From Drosophila pseudoobscura (taxonomy: Eukaryota > Arthropoda > Insecta > Diptera > Drosophilidae), in assembly GCF_009870125.1 (NCBI RefSeq), contig NC_046679.1:2046001-2110000 (forward strand): 64,000 nt of DNA, written 5' to 3'. The first letter of the stretch is position 1, and each line of letters opens with the position of its first letter. This document shows, piece by piece, positions 1 to 11,589 of this stretch. The position numbers and the translations under genes were made by a program. The notes beneath the pieces are model-generated. The model was not told where the DNA came from, did no database searches, and saw only the letters and a list, made by a program, of their open reading frames with translations.

Positions 1-2990
1 CATTGAACAGTTGAACTTGTGTTTAGGTTTTGGTTTTTGTGCGGCGACCAAAGCCAATATTTGAGCAATCATGGCTAGAGTCGACAAGGCGCTGAATTGT
101 CTCTAGTTCTGGCAAGGTCTTTCTCTCTCCCATGTCCAGAGCTGGAGCCAGAGCCAGAGCCAGGGCCAACCCCAACGCCAGTTCCTTTTGGAACTGTCAG
201 CGGCAGCAGACCTTGGAACAATGCAACCATCGGCGGCGGCGGCGTCGGCGGCGGCTTTGCCACTCCACCGCTCAGGGTGGACAGGGAGAGGGTCGAAAAA
301 AGTTAATTTAATTTCAAGTGTGTGCAACAATTGTCGGTCTACGCTTATCCTTTTCAGTTGACTCACTCAACAATGACAATCAGACTCCCAGATACAGATA
401 CACAGACCCAGAGACACCCTCCATCCTCCTTCGCGTGGATGATTGTCGGCTGTTGGCTGTTGGCTGGTTTTGCATATTGTTTTACAAGACCAATGGCTTT
501 CTTAGTCGCAGGCCATGGAATTTTCTTCGACTTATCTTTGACATGAAGAAAATCTCATTAAATAACTTCCTGCGCTTTCAAGTCCTGTCCCCGAGTCCTG
601 CCAGCATCCTGTGTGTGACCCTCTCTCGCTCTGCCCTTGGATACAAGCTGAAACTTTGAACTCTCATGTATTCGGATTCGTTCAGCGAGGCATGAAATTA
701 CATTTTCCCTGGTAGGTAGTGGGTGGTGGCACTGGTGTTGGTGGGCGGGCGTCTCTCGCTTTTTCTTGGAAATCACACAGCAAGAGAAGCAAAAAGAAAG
801 AAAAACACACAAACCGGAAACTCATGGAAACGTGAAATTTTGTTAAAAGTTCACGGAAACTTTGTGTGCTTGCTTTTCCCTGGCTGCCATTTTGTCAGCA
901 GCAAAATCTCTGCTCGCAAGTTGCTAGAATTGTCTTGTGTCATAGGCAGATACTATACAGAGTCATGATATCATGACTACACACACATCTCCCTAATCGA
1001 ATTTGCTAAACAAATGTATTCTCAGCCTTTGTGCAATATATCCTCTCATATGACACACGCCAAAAAGTACTACAATGATTCCTTTGGAATTCGGCACCAA
1101 CCAAATATCATTGCAATCCCGAACCCAACTTCCCCATTCCGAATTCCAGCCGGAAACTCAAATTTCAAACAATTGCCGTGGCACAAAAAAGTGGCTCAAG
1201 AAACAGGACAATTTATACAATATTGCGAATTCCGGCAGCAAATCATCCGACACCCGATTATGGGATCGTTAGCTGCAGTTTCCCAATCCCAATCCCATCT
1301 CCATCACCATTTCGTTCATATTTCGATTCCCAGATAAGAAATTTGAGCTGGCCACAACACTCCGACACATTCGCAGCTCCGGAGCAGCGCCACTCCCTGA
1401 CTTTGGCCATTGACACGCTTGGGGTGTGAGCAGTGAGCTCTCGATACGGTGAAGCGTTCAATATGGTAGAGTATTCAATTGTGAACCAGTCATGTAACGC
1501 AGGGAAATCTTTCAACCCACAGAACCTCATAGACCCAAAGCATCAGTGATTCAGTCGCCATGAAGATATCTGCGATTGTTCATTCTTTCGGGCCTCTACT
1601 GTCTGTATATTTGGTATAATTTTACTAATAACTTGACAAAAAAGAACATAATGGCAGAGCCGAGTTTCAGGCAAGAAATGGAGACCGAAAGTGAGAGCCC
1701 CGATGCGATGCTAATCATAGCCATTGTTTGGGTATAAACACTGTTTCCGATTGCGACCTACCCGACTATTACCTCGCCGGGCGGACTGGAATCCCATGCT
1801 TCTGCTGACAACCCTGTTATCTAACCCTCAGTTAAGGGCCGTACCTTCGTTGAATTATAATAGTACATAGTTGGAAATGTGCTACGCCCCTTTGACAGCG
1901 TCGGGTGGAGGCAACTGTTATTAGTTGAATGCTTGCATATGCCGCCTAGGGTCGTCGGGTCGGGGCGCGTGGTTCCCAGCGAACCATCGGGTTTACGCTC
2001 ATACTCATCCTATGGTAATGACAACTCTTAGACGCCCGGGGGCCGCTTGGGTTTTAAATTTTGGACTCGACCGCCAGCTGTGAGTTTTATTTGATTTAAT
2101 TAAATACGATTGCATTGGCTTGCATAATGGCCGACGAATTGACGGCTGACGGTTGACGGTTGACAGTTGCCCACTTGGATCAGACCTACTCTCGCATTGG
2201 GTGAAAGCTGGCCGGGATCGGATCTGTCTGCTGTTATCAGGCTCACATGGCAGGGGGGGCTGGAGTCCATTGCGTCTTGTTTTGTGACCCCAAAAGCTGA
2301 TAAGCGTTCAAGTGCAATGTCATGTTGAAGAGTGTGTTTTTTTGAGCATCTATGTACATACACTACAACAATATTTGATAATTTTTTAAATATTTCAGTC
2401 ATTTCCCTAATGAAATTAAGAATATTTTCCTAAGGACTTAAGACATTTTACTATTTTATTTTTTCTGAGTGTAGGATTATGAACGGTTGCTGGTGATTAA
2501 TCAGTTGACGCTTCCCTTGGCATCTTTCTATGCCAACCTGTGAGGGTTCAATTACAACTCTTGATAACAGAGCTTGTTGATTCCACTACAAAGCGGAAGT
2601 GAAACATCGCGATGACGGAGAAAATATCTTGTTTTTAAGAATATTGTAGTTTGATAATTTTCTTCTGTTGTGTACATCATTTTAAATGCAAATCGACTTT
2701 ACCATCCCCATGGAAGTACATACTTGATACGATCCATCTCCGAGTTGCTGGTGCCCCACAAAAACAAGTTAATCAAGGAACGACTTTTGCTAGAAGTCTG
2801 TGCCGATTCTCTGTCTGGGCATCAGCTCATTCCGCTCGGTAAGTGAGCTCTGGATTGAGCTTATCATCGTGAGGGAATGCAATTAAATAATATAGTGTTA
2901 GACGCTGGCCCGGCTTATCGCTGAACTCTTGACACAGAGCAGCTGGTGGCAGAGACAGAGGCAGCCAGCTATCAGCAGTGGAGTGGCGTC
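1..2990. other. Intergenic stretch without a recognised gene
   Basis: No open frame here has family resemblance or a plausible exon structure. The first 300 bases contain a Gly/Pro-like GC-rich simple repeat, and the remainder is mixed sequence. I saw no tRNA cloverleaf and no complete transposon. It lies upstream of Obp99c and probably holds its regulatory DNA, but no specific site can be defended before the core promoter near 2993. Confidence 0.5.
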
Positions 2991-2992
2991 GG

Positions 2993-3028
2993 TATAAATC
3001 TAGGAAACAGGGCCGTCGGCGATTCAGT
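2993..3028 (+). promoter_or_regulatory. Core promoter of Obp99c (TATA box + initiator)
   Basis: A TATAAA box at 2993-2998 lies about 33 bases before an initiator of the arthropod TCAGT type (A at 3026). That is the usual TATA-to-start spacing. It predicts a 5' UTR of about 57 bases before the ATG at 3083. Confidence 0.75.
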
Positions 3029-3082
3029 CTAGAGTTTCAACTGATTCGTGATCGTGTGTGCAACAAAACTCTTACAAACAAT

Positions 3083-3609
3083 ATGCTGAAGTATCTCATC
3101 CTTACCCTGGCCCTCTGTGCTGCGGTGTGTATATCGATTGAATCACTGATAATCCCATCATCATAATTAAATCAATAAAAAACACTCGTAAACAGGCCTA
3201 CGCCGACGAGGAGTGGAAGCCCAAGACTGGCGAAGAAATCAAGAACATTCGCATTGAGTGCCTGAAGGAGAGTCCCCTGAGCGGCGATCAGATCTCGCAG
3301 CTGAAGCAGCTGATCTTCCCCGACGAGCCCGATGTGCGCCAGTATCTGCTCTGCTCCGCCCAGAAGCTGGACATCTTCTGCACCCACGAGGGCTACCATG
3401 CCGATCGTCTTGCCAAGCAGTTCAAGATGGACCTCACGGAGGAAGAGGCCCTGCAGATCGCTCAGGCCTGCATCGACAAGAACGAGGAGGGCAGCCCTGC
3501 GGATGTGTGGGCCTTCCGTGGACACAAGTGCCTGATGGCCAGCAAGATCGGCGACAAGGTGAAGGCCTTCGTCAAGGCCAAGCATGAGGCGGCCAAAGCC
3601 AGCGCTTAG
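3083..3609 (+). CDS. Obp99c: Odorant-binding protein 99c (Minus-C type)
   Basis: This is a small secreted carrier of hydrophobic ligands in sensory lymph or haemolymph. Exons are 3083-3124 and 3196-3609, giving 151 residues. Exon 1 encodes the hydrophobic signal peptide start (MLKYLILTLALCAA) and exon 2 completes it (AYA before DEEW). The helical OBP core follows. Its cysteines are those of ECL, LLC, IFC, QAC and HKC. The usual second and fifth OBP cysteines are absent (Asp stands at the fifth site), which is the Minus-C pattern, and an extra cysteine sits in the IFC motif. The intron donor is GTGTGT. AATAAA for polyadenylation is at 3621-3626. The gene is convergent with Gycalpha99B, 184 bp from its stop. 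The symbol rests on remembered resemblance to D. melanogaster Obp99c. Confidence 0.92.
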
Positions 3610-3620
3610 GATCTGAGACC

Positions 3621-3626
3621 AATAAA
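3621..3626 (+). terminator. Polyadenylation signal of Obp99c
   Basis: AATAAA starts 12 bases after the Obp99c stop codon, which implies a very short 3' UTR. Confidence 0.7.
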
Positions 3627-3793
3627 AGTGTTCACATTTTGTGCTGGAACGCAACTCGTTGAAGTCGGGAAGTATATTTCTTGAAAGAGGCTAAGCGGGG
3701 GGCGGAGGCTGGGGGTAACACGATTAGACTACAAGTGCACTGAACTACATTGAATAGCTATGGCTACTGAGTAAGTGATTCTCCCGGAGTAGC

Positions 3794-5999
3794 CTAGGCA
3801 TCGCCGCCCTCGGATATGGTCTTCATGGCAGCATCGATGTGCTCCACCAGCGGCAGGCCGCTCTCCAGTGCGGAGTTGCGGTATCCTTCGAGGAAGTAGC
3901 AAGTCTCGGTGCCATTCGGATTGGGGAACTCCTTGGGCAGACACGAGGGATCCCGTGGCTGCAGGTCAAAGTCGAAGCCCTCGTGTTTGGTCAGCCAACT
4001 GGAAGAAAAGGCGAATGTTGATTAGGTGGATTCGTGGTTCCATTTGAGACACTACTTACTCCTTGGTTGTGGGGCTCACGTTGATCTTAACGGCCTCGCT
4101 GCCGGACTCGAACTTGTTGGCTATGGTCACGCTGTGGCCAAAGAGACAGTATCTGGGCATCTTCCTGCCCACCACTCCGGCCAGCACAGTGCCCGTGTGC
4201 AGGCCAATTCGCATTTTGATTTGTTCGCCATCGTGGGTGATGTGCTTCGAGCAAGCATCGATCATCTTGAGAGCCATCCAGGCTACTTTGTGGGCATCGT
4301 AGATGGAAGCGCGATGCAGTCCACTGGCCACGCAGTAAGCATCCCCAATCGTCTCCACCTTGTAGACGTCGAAGAAGTCGCAGAACTCGTCAAAGTCCTT
4401 GTACAGGCCCTCCAGCATGCTGATCACCATGAAGGGAGTGGCCCGCGAACAGATGCCGGTGAAGCCCACGATGTCGCTGAAGAGGATGGTCACATCCGGA
4501 TAGGTTTTGGCATCGATGGAGGAGCCCAGCCACAGCTTCTCGGCGATCTCAGCGGGAAAGATGAGGTGCAGCAGGCTGACGTTCTTCTTCCGCTCCTTGG
4601 TGACCGCCGAATTGGCCTCTTCGATGCGACTCTTCAGCTTGTCCATGCGCCGGCGCAGTCCGTCCTGGGCCCGAGCCTGCTCACCCACCAGAATCACCTC
4701 CCGAGTGGCATCGTGAAGCGGTATATCGGAGATGAACAAACCGTTGCAGGTCAGACCATCCAAGCCGTCGAGGAACGGGGAGCCGATGAACAGCAGCGAG
4801 TTCGACTCCGGACAGTGCACCATCTGGCCTTTGATCTCTAGTCCTATGGCAGGGAAATCCGACACTCCCGGCGGACTGTTCAGCCCAATTAAGAAGGGGG
4901 TGTACGTGCGCCGCACAATGTCCCGGAACTTCATGGTCAGGCCCTTGGGCCGCTTGAAGTCGAAGTAGGTGCTGGCCAGGTTGCCAAAGTCCGCCAGATA
5001 CGGCTTGTAAAGCTTGCTGAAGCCGCGTCCGAGCTGCACCAACTCCAGCTGCTCGTTCATGATGAAGTGCCAGGGAAACATCTTGCAGAAGCTGGAAGAG
5101 TTCATCTGCAGATCCGAGGCATTGCTCGAGCTGCTGCGCTGCACGGTCTCCGGGATCGGCGTGGGACGACCCATCTGCAGGGTCTGCGAGCTGTCCTTTA
5201 CCAAGGAGAAGAGATAGCGGTAGCGACGAGCATCACCCTCCACCGGTTCGATTTTGATGTTCACATCCACCTTGTAGAGCATGCGGGTGAGGGCCTTGAG
5301 AGACCCGAGTAGTAGCCAGGCGATCACCGGACGCTCCGAAGTGAAAATCAACTCGCCCTCTCCGGCACACACGAATCCAGTGTCGGTCACATCCTCCTAA
5401 AGGGAACAAGTGGTTCAGTAAAGGGTATTTTGAATCAGGTTAGATCTCGGGAACCTCTTGCAACTTCAGCACATCGTAGACCCCGTCCAGGGAGCCTAAG
5501 AATTCCTGCAAATCGGTGCCGAGGCAACGGAAGGCCCGCTCGATGATGCCCGTGCAGCAGCAGGTGATCAGCTCCTCGCCGAGCAGCACCAGAATCTCGC
5601 TGGCACTGGCCTCGTCCATTTTCAGCAACAGCTCCTGGATGTCCGCCAAGTAGTCGTAGTTGGCGCAACTCTTGAATGTACTCGGATCCATTTTTCTAAG
5701 GGGTATCAATATTATCCGATTTTAGAAGCGATTTCGAAACTGATTCAACTCTGCTCTACTCACAGCTTGTGGATGTTTGGCCAGCTCTGGCGATACTTGG
5801 CCACCAGCGAAGTGACGGCCGTGTTGAGATCCTCGTTTGATGGTGCCGTTAGCAGCTGTATGGCCATTTGCAGATGCGTCAGAGTGAGTGCATCATGGGA
5901 CAGCTCCTCTTCCTCGAGGGCCCAATGGGTGCCCGGCTCGGCGATGACCGAGGGCTGCCGTGTCAGCGAGTCCGCCCGTCGAAAAAAAGGACACGCCAT
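3794..5999 (-). CDS. Gycalpha99B: Soluble guanylyl cyclase alpha subunit
   Basis: This is the alpha subunit of the cytosolic nitric-oxide receptor. With the beta subunit it converts GTP to cGMP, and in flies it serves neuronal and visual NO signalling. Exons in coding order are 5764-5999, 5455-5695, 4060-5396 and 3794-3998, giving 672 residues, close to the family length. An H-NOX-like N-terminal region covers roughly residues 1-220, then a PAS-like/coiled-coil part that includes the KERKKNVSLLHLIFP linker. The class III cyclase domain lies at about 450-630, with the motifs TILFSDIVGFT and ETIGDAYCVASGL. The start MACPFFRR is the conserved one; an in-frame ATG lies slightly upstream. The intron at 5397-5454 has a weak donor (GTTCCC), chosen because it restores the LQE-EDV reading. 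The gene is divergent from the TMEM86 gene. Confidence 0.96.
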
Positions 6000-6454
6000 G
6001 TTGCGTGTTTGCTTCTGCTGCCTGATTGGAACTACATATACATACATAAGTAGGGATTGGATTGGTACATTAACAAATCAATTATTATCGATGAATCAAT
6101 CAATTACGGGCGCTTAATTAAAAGCTCTCAACCAACTTGCACCAATTATCGCCCCTATTTCGTAGCTTGCAATGAATTTTATATCGAATTCCATCAAAAT
6201 TTTTTGTCATTGATTGAATCTCTGGGCTAGGTTTCTCTACTATATATGTATGTATGTGTATTACCCCCAGGGATTTTCTCTCAAGTTCAATGTGCACTTG
6301 TCTAAGGTTGGGTGGCGGTTGTCTACGTTCGGTACGTGAGCCACCCAATGGCCCATAAAGGCATGTCCCTGCTGCCCGTGTCTTGTCTCCTCGGCTCGAG
6401 TGGTTTCGCAGTCAAGCGTCGTCCATGTCCCTGTCTCGTCATTGCATACATTTC

Positions 6455-6483
6455 TGTGTGGGTGTGTGTGTGTGTGTGTGTGG
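6455..6483. repeat. TG dinucleotide microsatellite
   Basis: An almost pure run of TG units interrupted by single G bases, within the 5' intergenic region of Gycalpha99B. Confidence 0.8.
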
Positions 6484-7166
6484 GTTTTTCCTCGGAGGTC
6501 AAGTGTGTGCATGCCTTGGCAGGGCTCTCTCTCACTCGCACTCTCGCTTTCTCGCTAACAACATTACCATAATTTTATTTTGCATAATTTATAGCGAGCT
6601 GCTCCTGCTCTTGCTGCTCTCCAAAGTGTGTCACTGGTCAGGCTTTCAGCTCCACCCCACCCTCTCTTCCCTGACTGGAGTGTAGTGTGTATTTGCCAAC
6701 AGGAAGCACACCAACACCCCTTCCCATTATTCTGCCCACCAGCCCCCTCACACAATGGATACACAATTTTCCCAGCGCTGACCCAACTTTTTCTTGCTTG
6801 CACAGATTTTGGCACTTGGCATACTTTTAGGCTGTCGCTTACCTGAGAATCACTTATTGTGGGTTTTCAATAGCACGCGTTTGCACTTGTCACGCAGCAC
6901 GCACCGCACTACTTCTTTTTGGCCAACTTTAATGTGAGTAAATTGCTGGAATTTTATCCGAAGGACAGCTGAGGAATTTTCGCACGCCTGAAAAATGCCA
7001 CAACTTGAAACGGAATGAACTTTTGGGCGATAAAGAGGCTAACGGAACACGGTGCCAGGCGGAAAGCTTGCGAAAAAGTTTCCCCAAGCTTCGGTGAAAG
7101 CTCCAAAAAGCCAGTGAAAGTGTGCAGAGATTGTTGCATTGTTTTGAATTTTGCTGGGGCAGAGCA

Positions 7167-7228
7167 AGAGTAAGAGAGAGGAAGAGTGAAAGAGTGAAAG
7201 AGAGCGAGAGCGGCCAAGAGAGAGAGAG
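7167..7228. repeat. GA-rich tract, possible GAGA-factor site cluster
   Basis: Repeated AGAGAG and GTGAAAGA units. Two further GA/CT tracts follow at 7329-7350 and 7700-7735. Such tracts near Drosophila promoters often bind Trithorax-like (GAGA factor); binding here is inferred. Confidence 0.5.
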
Positions 7229-7855
7229 TGCGCATGTCTATCTTTTTTAATGTTCTCGGATGATGCTGGCGAAGCTTTTGGGGCCAACGTGGGGCATATT
7301 CTACAACAAACCTGTTGCGTGAGCAAAGTGTCTCTCTCTCTCTCTGCGCTCTCTCTGCTTGGTTGCGCTCTTGCGTTCCACATGCGTTGATAATAGCAAA
7401 GGTACGAAATAATCAATCTCTGCCCTCAGCCGTTTGTGTATCTGTACTTGCAAGCGGGGCAGCCTGAATGCTGCACACCACATGGAGGGAGCCACTGTCC
7501 AACCACCCACCATCCCCCACCCCCTTGGCACCGGTGTGCGCTCCCAGCTGAAAACTTTTTCTTTATTACTCTCCAGCAATCAAACTGTGTGGAAGCGAAT
7601 TGAAAACATTATACGGACGCTACGGTTCAGTTTGTTGACGTTGGTCAAAAGTGCGCAACGTGTTCTATCGCTTGGCGGGGGGGCAGCAGGCCTGTCTGTG
7701 ATAGAGAGAGAGCGAGAGAGATAGATAGAGAGAGGGACTTGGTCAAGTTTTTGTTTATTTTCGATTCAAAGTCGGTGGCCGCTTTAACCGTGTGAAAGTG
7801 CAGCTTGATTAAATTGACGCTAATAACAATAGCAATTTACTCCCTAATCATCACA

Positions 7856-9250
7856 ATGAACGATTTTGGGAAATTTGTAAGTAGCTTCAAATGAAATCAG
7901 TGCGGATTCTACTCGTATTTCTGCATGCAATACAGAAATCTGACACCATTGCTCGCCTTTGTTTAAGCTTGATTCATTTTCTGTACACCTTTCTTTGTTT
8001 GTTTGTGCGCCTGCACGGATGCTTTATCTAACCGCAGAAAAGTGTAAAGTGAATGTAAAGCTTTCGTCCTTGACCTTGCACACATCTCCCGTGCTCTGGA
8101 TTGAGAGCGCCGAGAGCCCTCTCAACGGCACTGCAGCTCTGTCCGCGGAAAAGCTCTGTCGTGCAGCAAAAGCGAAAGTTACGCCAACCCCCAGAAACCT
8201 CCCTAAGTACCTGGTAATGGTATGCAAATTACAATCATCATAAAACCATAAATGTTTGATCAGGGGATTGGGGCTTGGCAGCCAACGCCAATGCGTTAAT
8301 CTAATCAGAATCGAATACGTTCGATTGTATAATCGGGGTGGGGTGGGGTGTGAGTGCGTAGTTTGGACCCACCATGGTTCGATTAGCGATAATCGTATGG
8401 CTATTCATATTCTTCTCTTCACTTGATTCCCAGGTCAAAACGCATGGCCCGAGGCTGGCGCCCTTTGTGGCCACCCTGATACTGTACTTCTCGCTGGTGC
8501 GCCAGGATCCCCAAGGAGAGCTATGGACCACAGTGCTCAAGTGTTTGCCCATTGTGGCCTTGATGTTTTATGTGGTGGCCAATGGGTTCTCGCTTAAAAA
8601 GGAGTAAGTGCTTGCAGTGCTGTTCTTAAACCTCTTCCACAAAAACTAATCGTATACTACTCCTGATAGCTACCGCCGATCGCTCTGGATACTTCTTGGT
8701 CTGGTCTTCTCCTGCGGTGGCGATGCCCTGCTCAATGTCAACCTCTTTCCCTTTGGAATGGTCAGCTTTGGGGTGGCCCATGTGTTCTACATCTGCGCCT
8801 TTGGCTGGAAGCCACTCAAGTGGCCCATCGGACTGGCTCTCTATGTGGCCGTGTCGCTGTGTAAGTGGGGTCAAAGCTTTGGACGAGCCTTTCATCTCTA
8901 ATGTTTCCCCCCTTTACCTCGCAGTTGTGTACTTTGTGCACCAGAAACTGGACGAGATACTCATCATTGGAGTCCCCATCTACTGTTATCTGATCACCAC
9001 CATGCTGTGGCGCGCCCTGGCCCGGGCTGTGGATGCCAAGAATTTCCTCGCCATTTTCTGCGCCGTGGGAGCCGTTCTGTTCGTCGTTTCAGATGCCCTG
9101 ATCGCCGTCACCATGTTCGTGGGCGTGCCCCTGCCCTGTCCGCGGCTGCAGATCATGATCACCTACTACGCTGCCCAGTTCGCCATCGCGCTGAGCACTG
9201 CGGACGACGGGCCGCAGTCCTTTCGGTCCTATCGCAGGAAAATCAAGTAA
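7856..9250 (+). CDS. TMEM86/YhhN-family membrane protein (lysoplasmalogenase-like)
   Basis: This is a polytopic membrane protein of the TMEM86 family, whose mammalian members hydrolyse the vinyl-ether bond of lysoplasmalogens. Exons are 7856-7876, 8434-8603, 8670-8860 and 8925-9250, giving 235 residues. Exon 1 codes only for MNDFGKF before a 557-bp intron. The rest is nearly all hydrophobic, with about seven or eight membrane segments. Family-typical polar positions fall in GDALLN (exon 3) and in VSDALIA (exon 4), the two Asp-containing motifs expected near the active site. The protein ends in a basic tail, SYRRKIK. Every splice junction keeps frame with GT/AG ends. It lies just upstream of Bub3 on the same strand. 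The enzyme activity is inferred from the family only, and I do not give a gene symbol. Confidence 0.85.
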
Positions 9251-10452
9251 TAGCAGCCCAGAATGCTCCACTGAGGATGGAACCCAGTGAACAACAACGC
9301 AACCACCAAAATTAGTACTTCCAAAATACTAGAGTAATGCCATTTACGCGCGCCTCCTCCGCATCCCTGTAGATTAGTCTAAGCCAAATATATTGTTGGA
9401 GTTGGATGCGGAGGGGGCGGATCTTCGTAGAGTTAGTAGATGTTTCTTGACTTTTCAACTAATACAGATTCTATTAATTGTAGTTTGTTTGATGATTCTT
9501 CGATGATCGAATTGTTGTTTCAAAAACACGTTACATTTTGAATTTAAGATGTACGATACAGCGTATACACATTTTACATTAAGTAGCGCCAGTATATGAG
9601 TATATTCGGTGTCCGTTGTTGGTACTACGAAAATGCAAAATATCGACTGTGACAGTAGGGGTATTCATGGATCGCAGATACCACATTACGGCCCAATTAC
9701 CCAATTATCTGCAGTATATGATCTACCAGAAGAATATACAATCAGTAATTTTATCCGTCCTTGAACTGTTTAAATATAGGCGGCTTAAGTGGGCTAAGTT
9801 CGTTTTTGTCATGGGTATACTTTTTGGTATATTTAAAAAAAAACACGGTATATTTTGGTATATTTCTTAAGGTCTGGCAGTTTTTGCGATTTAAAAAAAA
9901 ATCTTTTATTTATTTGAGGTCAAAATTGAACGGAATATCGGTATATAATGGTACATATATTTAAGAAGAAAGGGTATAGAAACTTCGATAAGCAGGTTAG
10001 CTCACAAATCGTACTTACGTGTATCATTTACTCGAATAGATTGCATTTAAATCCCTTTCACTAACTCACTTTCAAACAATTTCTATTTGTCGCTCAAGTT
10101 TGGTATTTTAGCTGAAACCTTTTTTTGTTTGACCATTTTTGCTAAAACCTTTTTTTACGCAAAATGCAATAAAAGCAAGTATTAAGAATAAGCCAGTTAA
10201 GGAAATAATTGATTGATAGGGCGTACAAAATTATATGGGCATGGCAAAATGTTCTATATAGTTTGTAATATTCGATGGAATATCAAAAACGAGGAATATG
10301 TAAAATGCGTCAGTATATTTGCGGTAAATTTTGATATATTTCGATATTTATCGGACGGCATTTTTTATCGATCAATTCCAAAAAGTGACGCCGGCTTGCA
10401 AATTTTGACTCGAAATATAATTAAATTGTAAATTTTTAAAATAATTAACAAG
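9251..10452. other. AT-rich intergenic region before Bub3
   Basis: This holds the 3' end of the TMEM86 gene and then an AT-rich stretch. GGTATATTT-type motifs recur at about 9825-9833, 9847-9855 and 9856-9864, with a related GTATATTTGCGG at about 10314. A TATCGATC motif lies at 10366-10373. Nothing here looks coding. The motifs resemble Drosophila housekeeping-promoter elements (Ohler motif 6 and DRE). Confidence 0.5.
10314..10373 (+). promoter_or_regulatory. Probable Bub3 promoter elements (motif 6-like and DRE-like)
   Basis: CAGTATATTT followed about 50 bases later by TATCGATC, 80 bases before the Bub3 ATG. Both motif classes are known from TATA-less broadly expressed Drosophila genes, which suits a mitotic checkpoint gene. 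No TATA box is present at a useful distance. Confidence 0.5.
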
Positions 10453-11494
10453 ATGCGTCCGCCAGAGTTTAAATTGAACAATCCGCCAGAGGACTTGATA
10501 TCGGCTGTGAAATTCGGCCCCAAATCGAACCAGTACATGGCGGCATCGTCATGGGACGGAACGCTGCGCTTCTACGATGTGGCGGCAAACCAGATGCGGC
10601 AGAAATTCCTGCAAGATGCGCCAATTCTTGACTGTGCCTTCATGGTATGTACACTGTGTGATTGTTGACAAACTTCCCCCCCTAATGCAATTGTTTATGC
10701 AACAGGATATTGTGCACGTGGTGAGCGGCTCGCTGGACAACCAGCTGCGCCTCTTCGATGTGAACACCCAGACGGAGACCATTGTGGGCGCCCACGAGAA
10801 CGCGGTGCGTTGTGTGGAGCATGCCGAATACGTAAATGGCATCTTGACGGGCAGCTGGGACAAGAATGTCAAACTCTGGGACATGCGCGAGAAGCGCTGC
10901 GTTGGCACCTTCGAACAGAACAACGGCAAGGTGTACTCCATGTCTGTGATTGACGAGAAGATTGTGGTGGCTACCTCCGACCGCAAGGTGCTCATCTGGG
11001 ACCTGCGCAAAATGGACAGCTATATAATGAAGCGCGAGTCCTCGCTGAAGTACCAGACGCGTTGCATTCGCCTCTTCCCCAACAAAGAGGGCTACGTGAT
11101 GTCCTCGATTGAGGGCCGTGTGGCAGTCGAGTACTTGGACCACGACCCCGAGGTGCAGCGTCGTAAATTTGCCTTCAAATGCCATCGGAACAGGGATAAC
11201 AACATTGAACAGATTTATCCGGTGAATGCGCTCAGCTTCCACAACGTTTATCACACATTTGCCACTGGCGGCTCCGATTGCATAGTTAACATCTGGGACG
11301 GCTTTAACAAAAAGCGTCTGTGCCAGTTCCACGAATATGACACCTCCATTTCAACTCTAAACTTTAGCTCCGATGGCAGTGCCCTGGCCATTGGCTGCTC
11401 CTACCTGGACCAACTGCCCGAGACGCCCGCCACCGTGCCTCATCCGACCATTTATATAAGATATCCGACTGACCAAGAAACAAAGCAGAAATGA
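10453..11494 (+). CDS. Bub3: Spindle-checkpoint WD40 protein Bub3
   Basis: Bub3 is a seven-bladed beta-propeller that binds phosphorylated MELT motifs of the kinetochore protein Spc105/KNL1 and brings in Bub1 and BubR1, delaying anaphase until chromosomes are attached. Exons are 10453-10644 and 10706-11494, giving 326 residues, the full family length. WD repeats are visible as SSWDGTLRFYD, GSLDNQLRLFD, GSWDKNVKLWD, TSDRKVLIWD and GGSDCIVNIWD. The intron donor GTATGT follows the codon for Met64. The gene is convergent with ppk gene A, with 95 bp between the two stop codons, so their 3' UTRs probably overlap. The reading is complete and has no disruption. Confidence 0.97.
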
Positions 11495-11589
11495 GTGGCG
11501 TGCATCTCGACTAACATTTTCCACTCTCATGTTTTTAGTTGTTACCAAGGAGCAGAGTAAATACATATATGTAATCGTATCAGTATCAG

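Larger units (their letters stand above)
6000..7855. other. Divergent intergenic region between Gycalpha99B and the TMEM86 gene
   Basis: No coding exon is visible. It should contain both promoters. A TATCGAT motif (DRE/BEAF-like) lies at 6086-6092 on the Gycalpha99B side. A TG run at 6455-6483 and three GA/CT-rich tracts near 7167-7228, 7329-7350 and 7700-7735 are the main structure. An initiator-like TCAGTT with A at 7629 could start the TMEM86 transcript, but nothing around it confirms this. Confidence 0.45.

Noticed and set aside
4026-4841. Open frame of 271 codons on the plus strand
   Set aside because: Antisense shadow of the Gycalpha99B cyclase domain.
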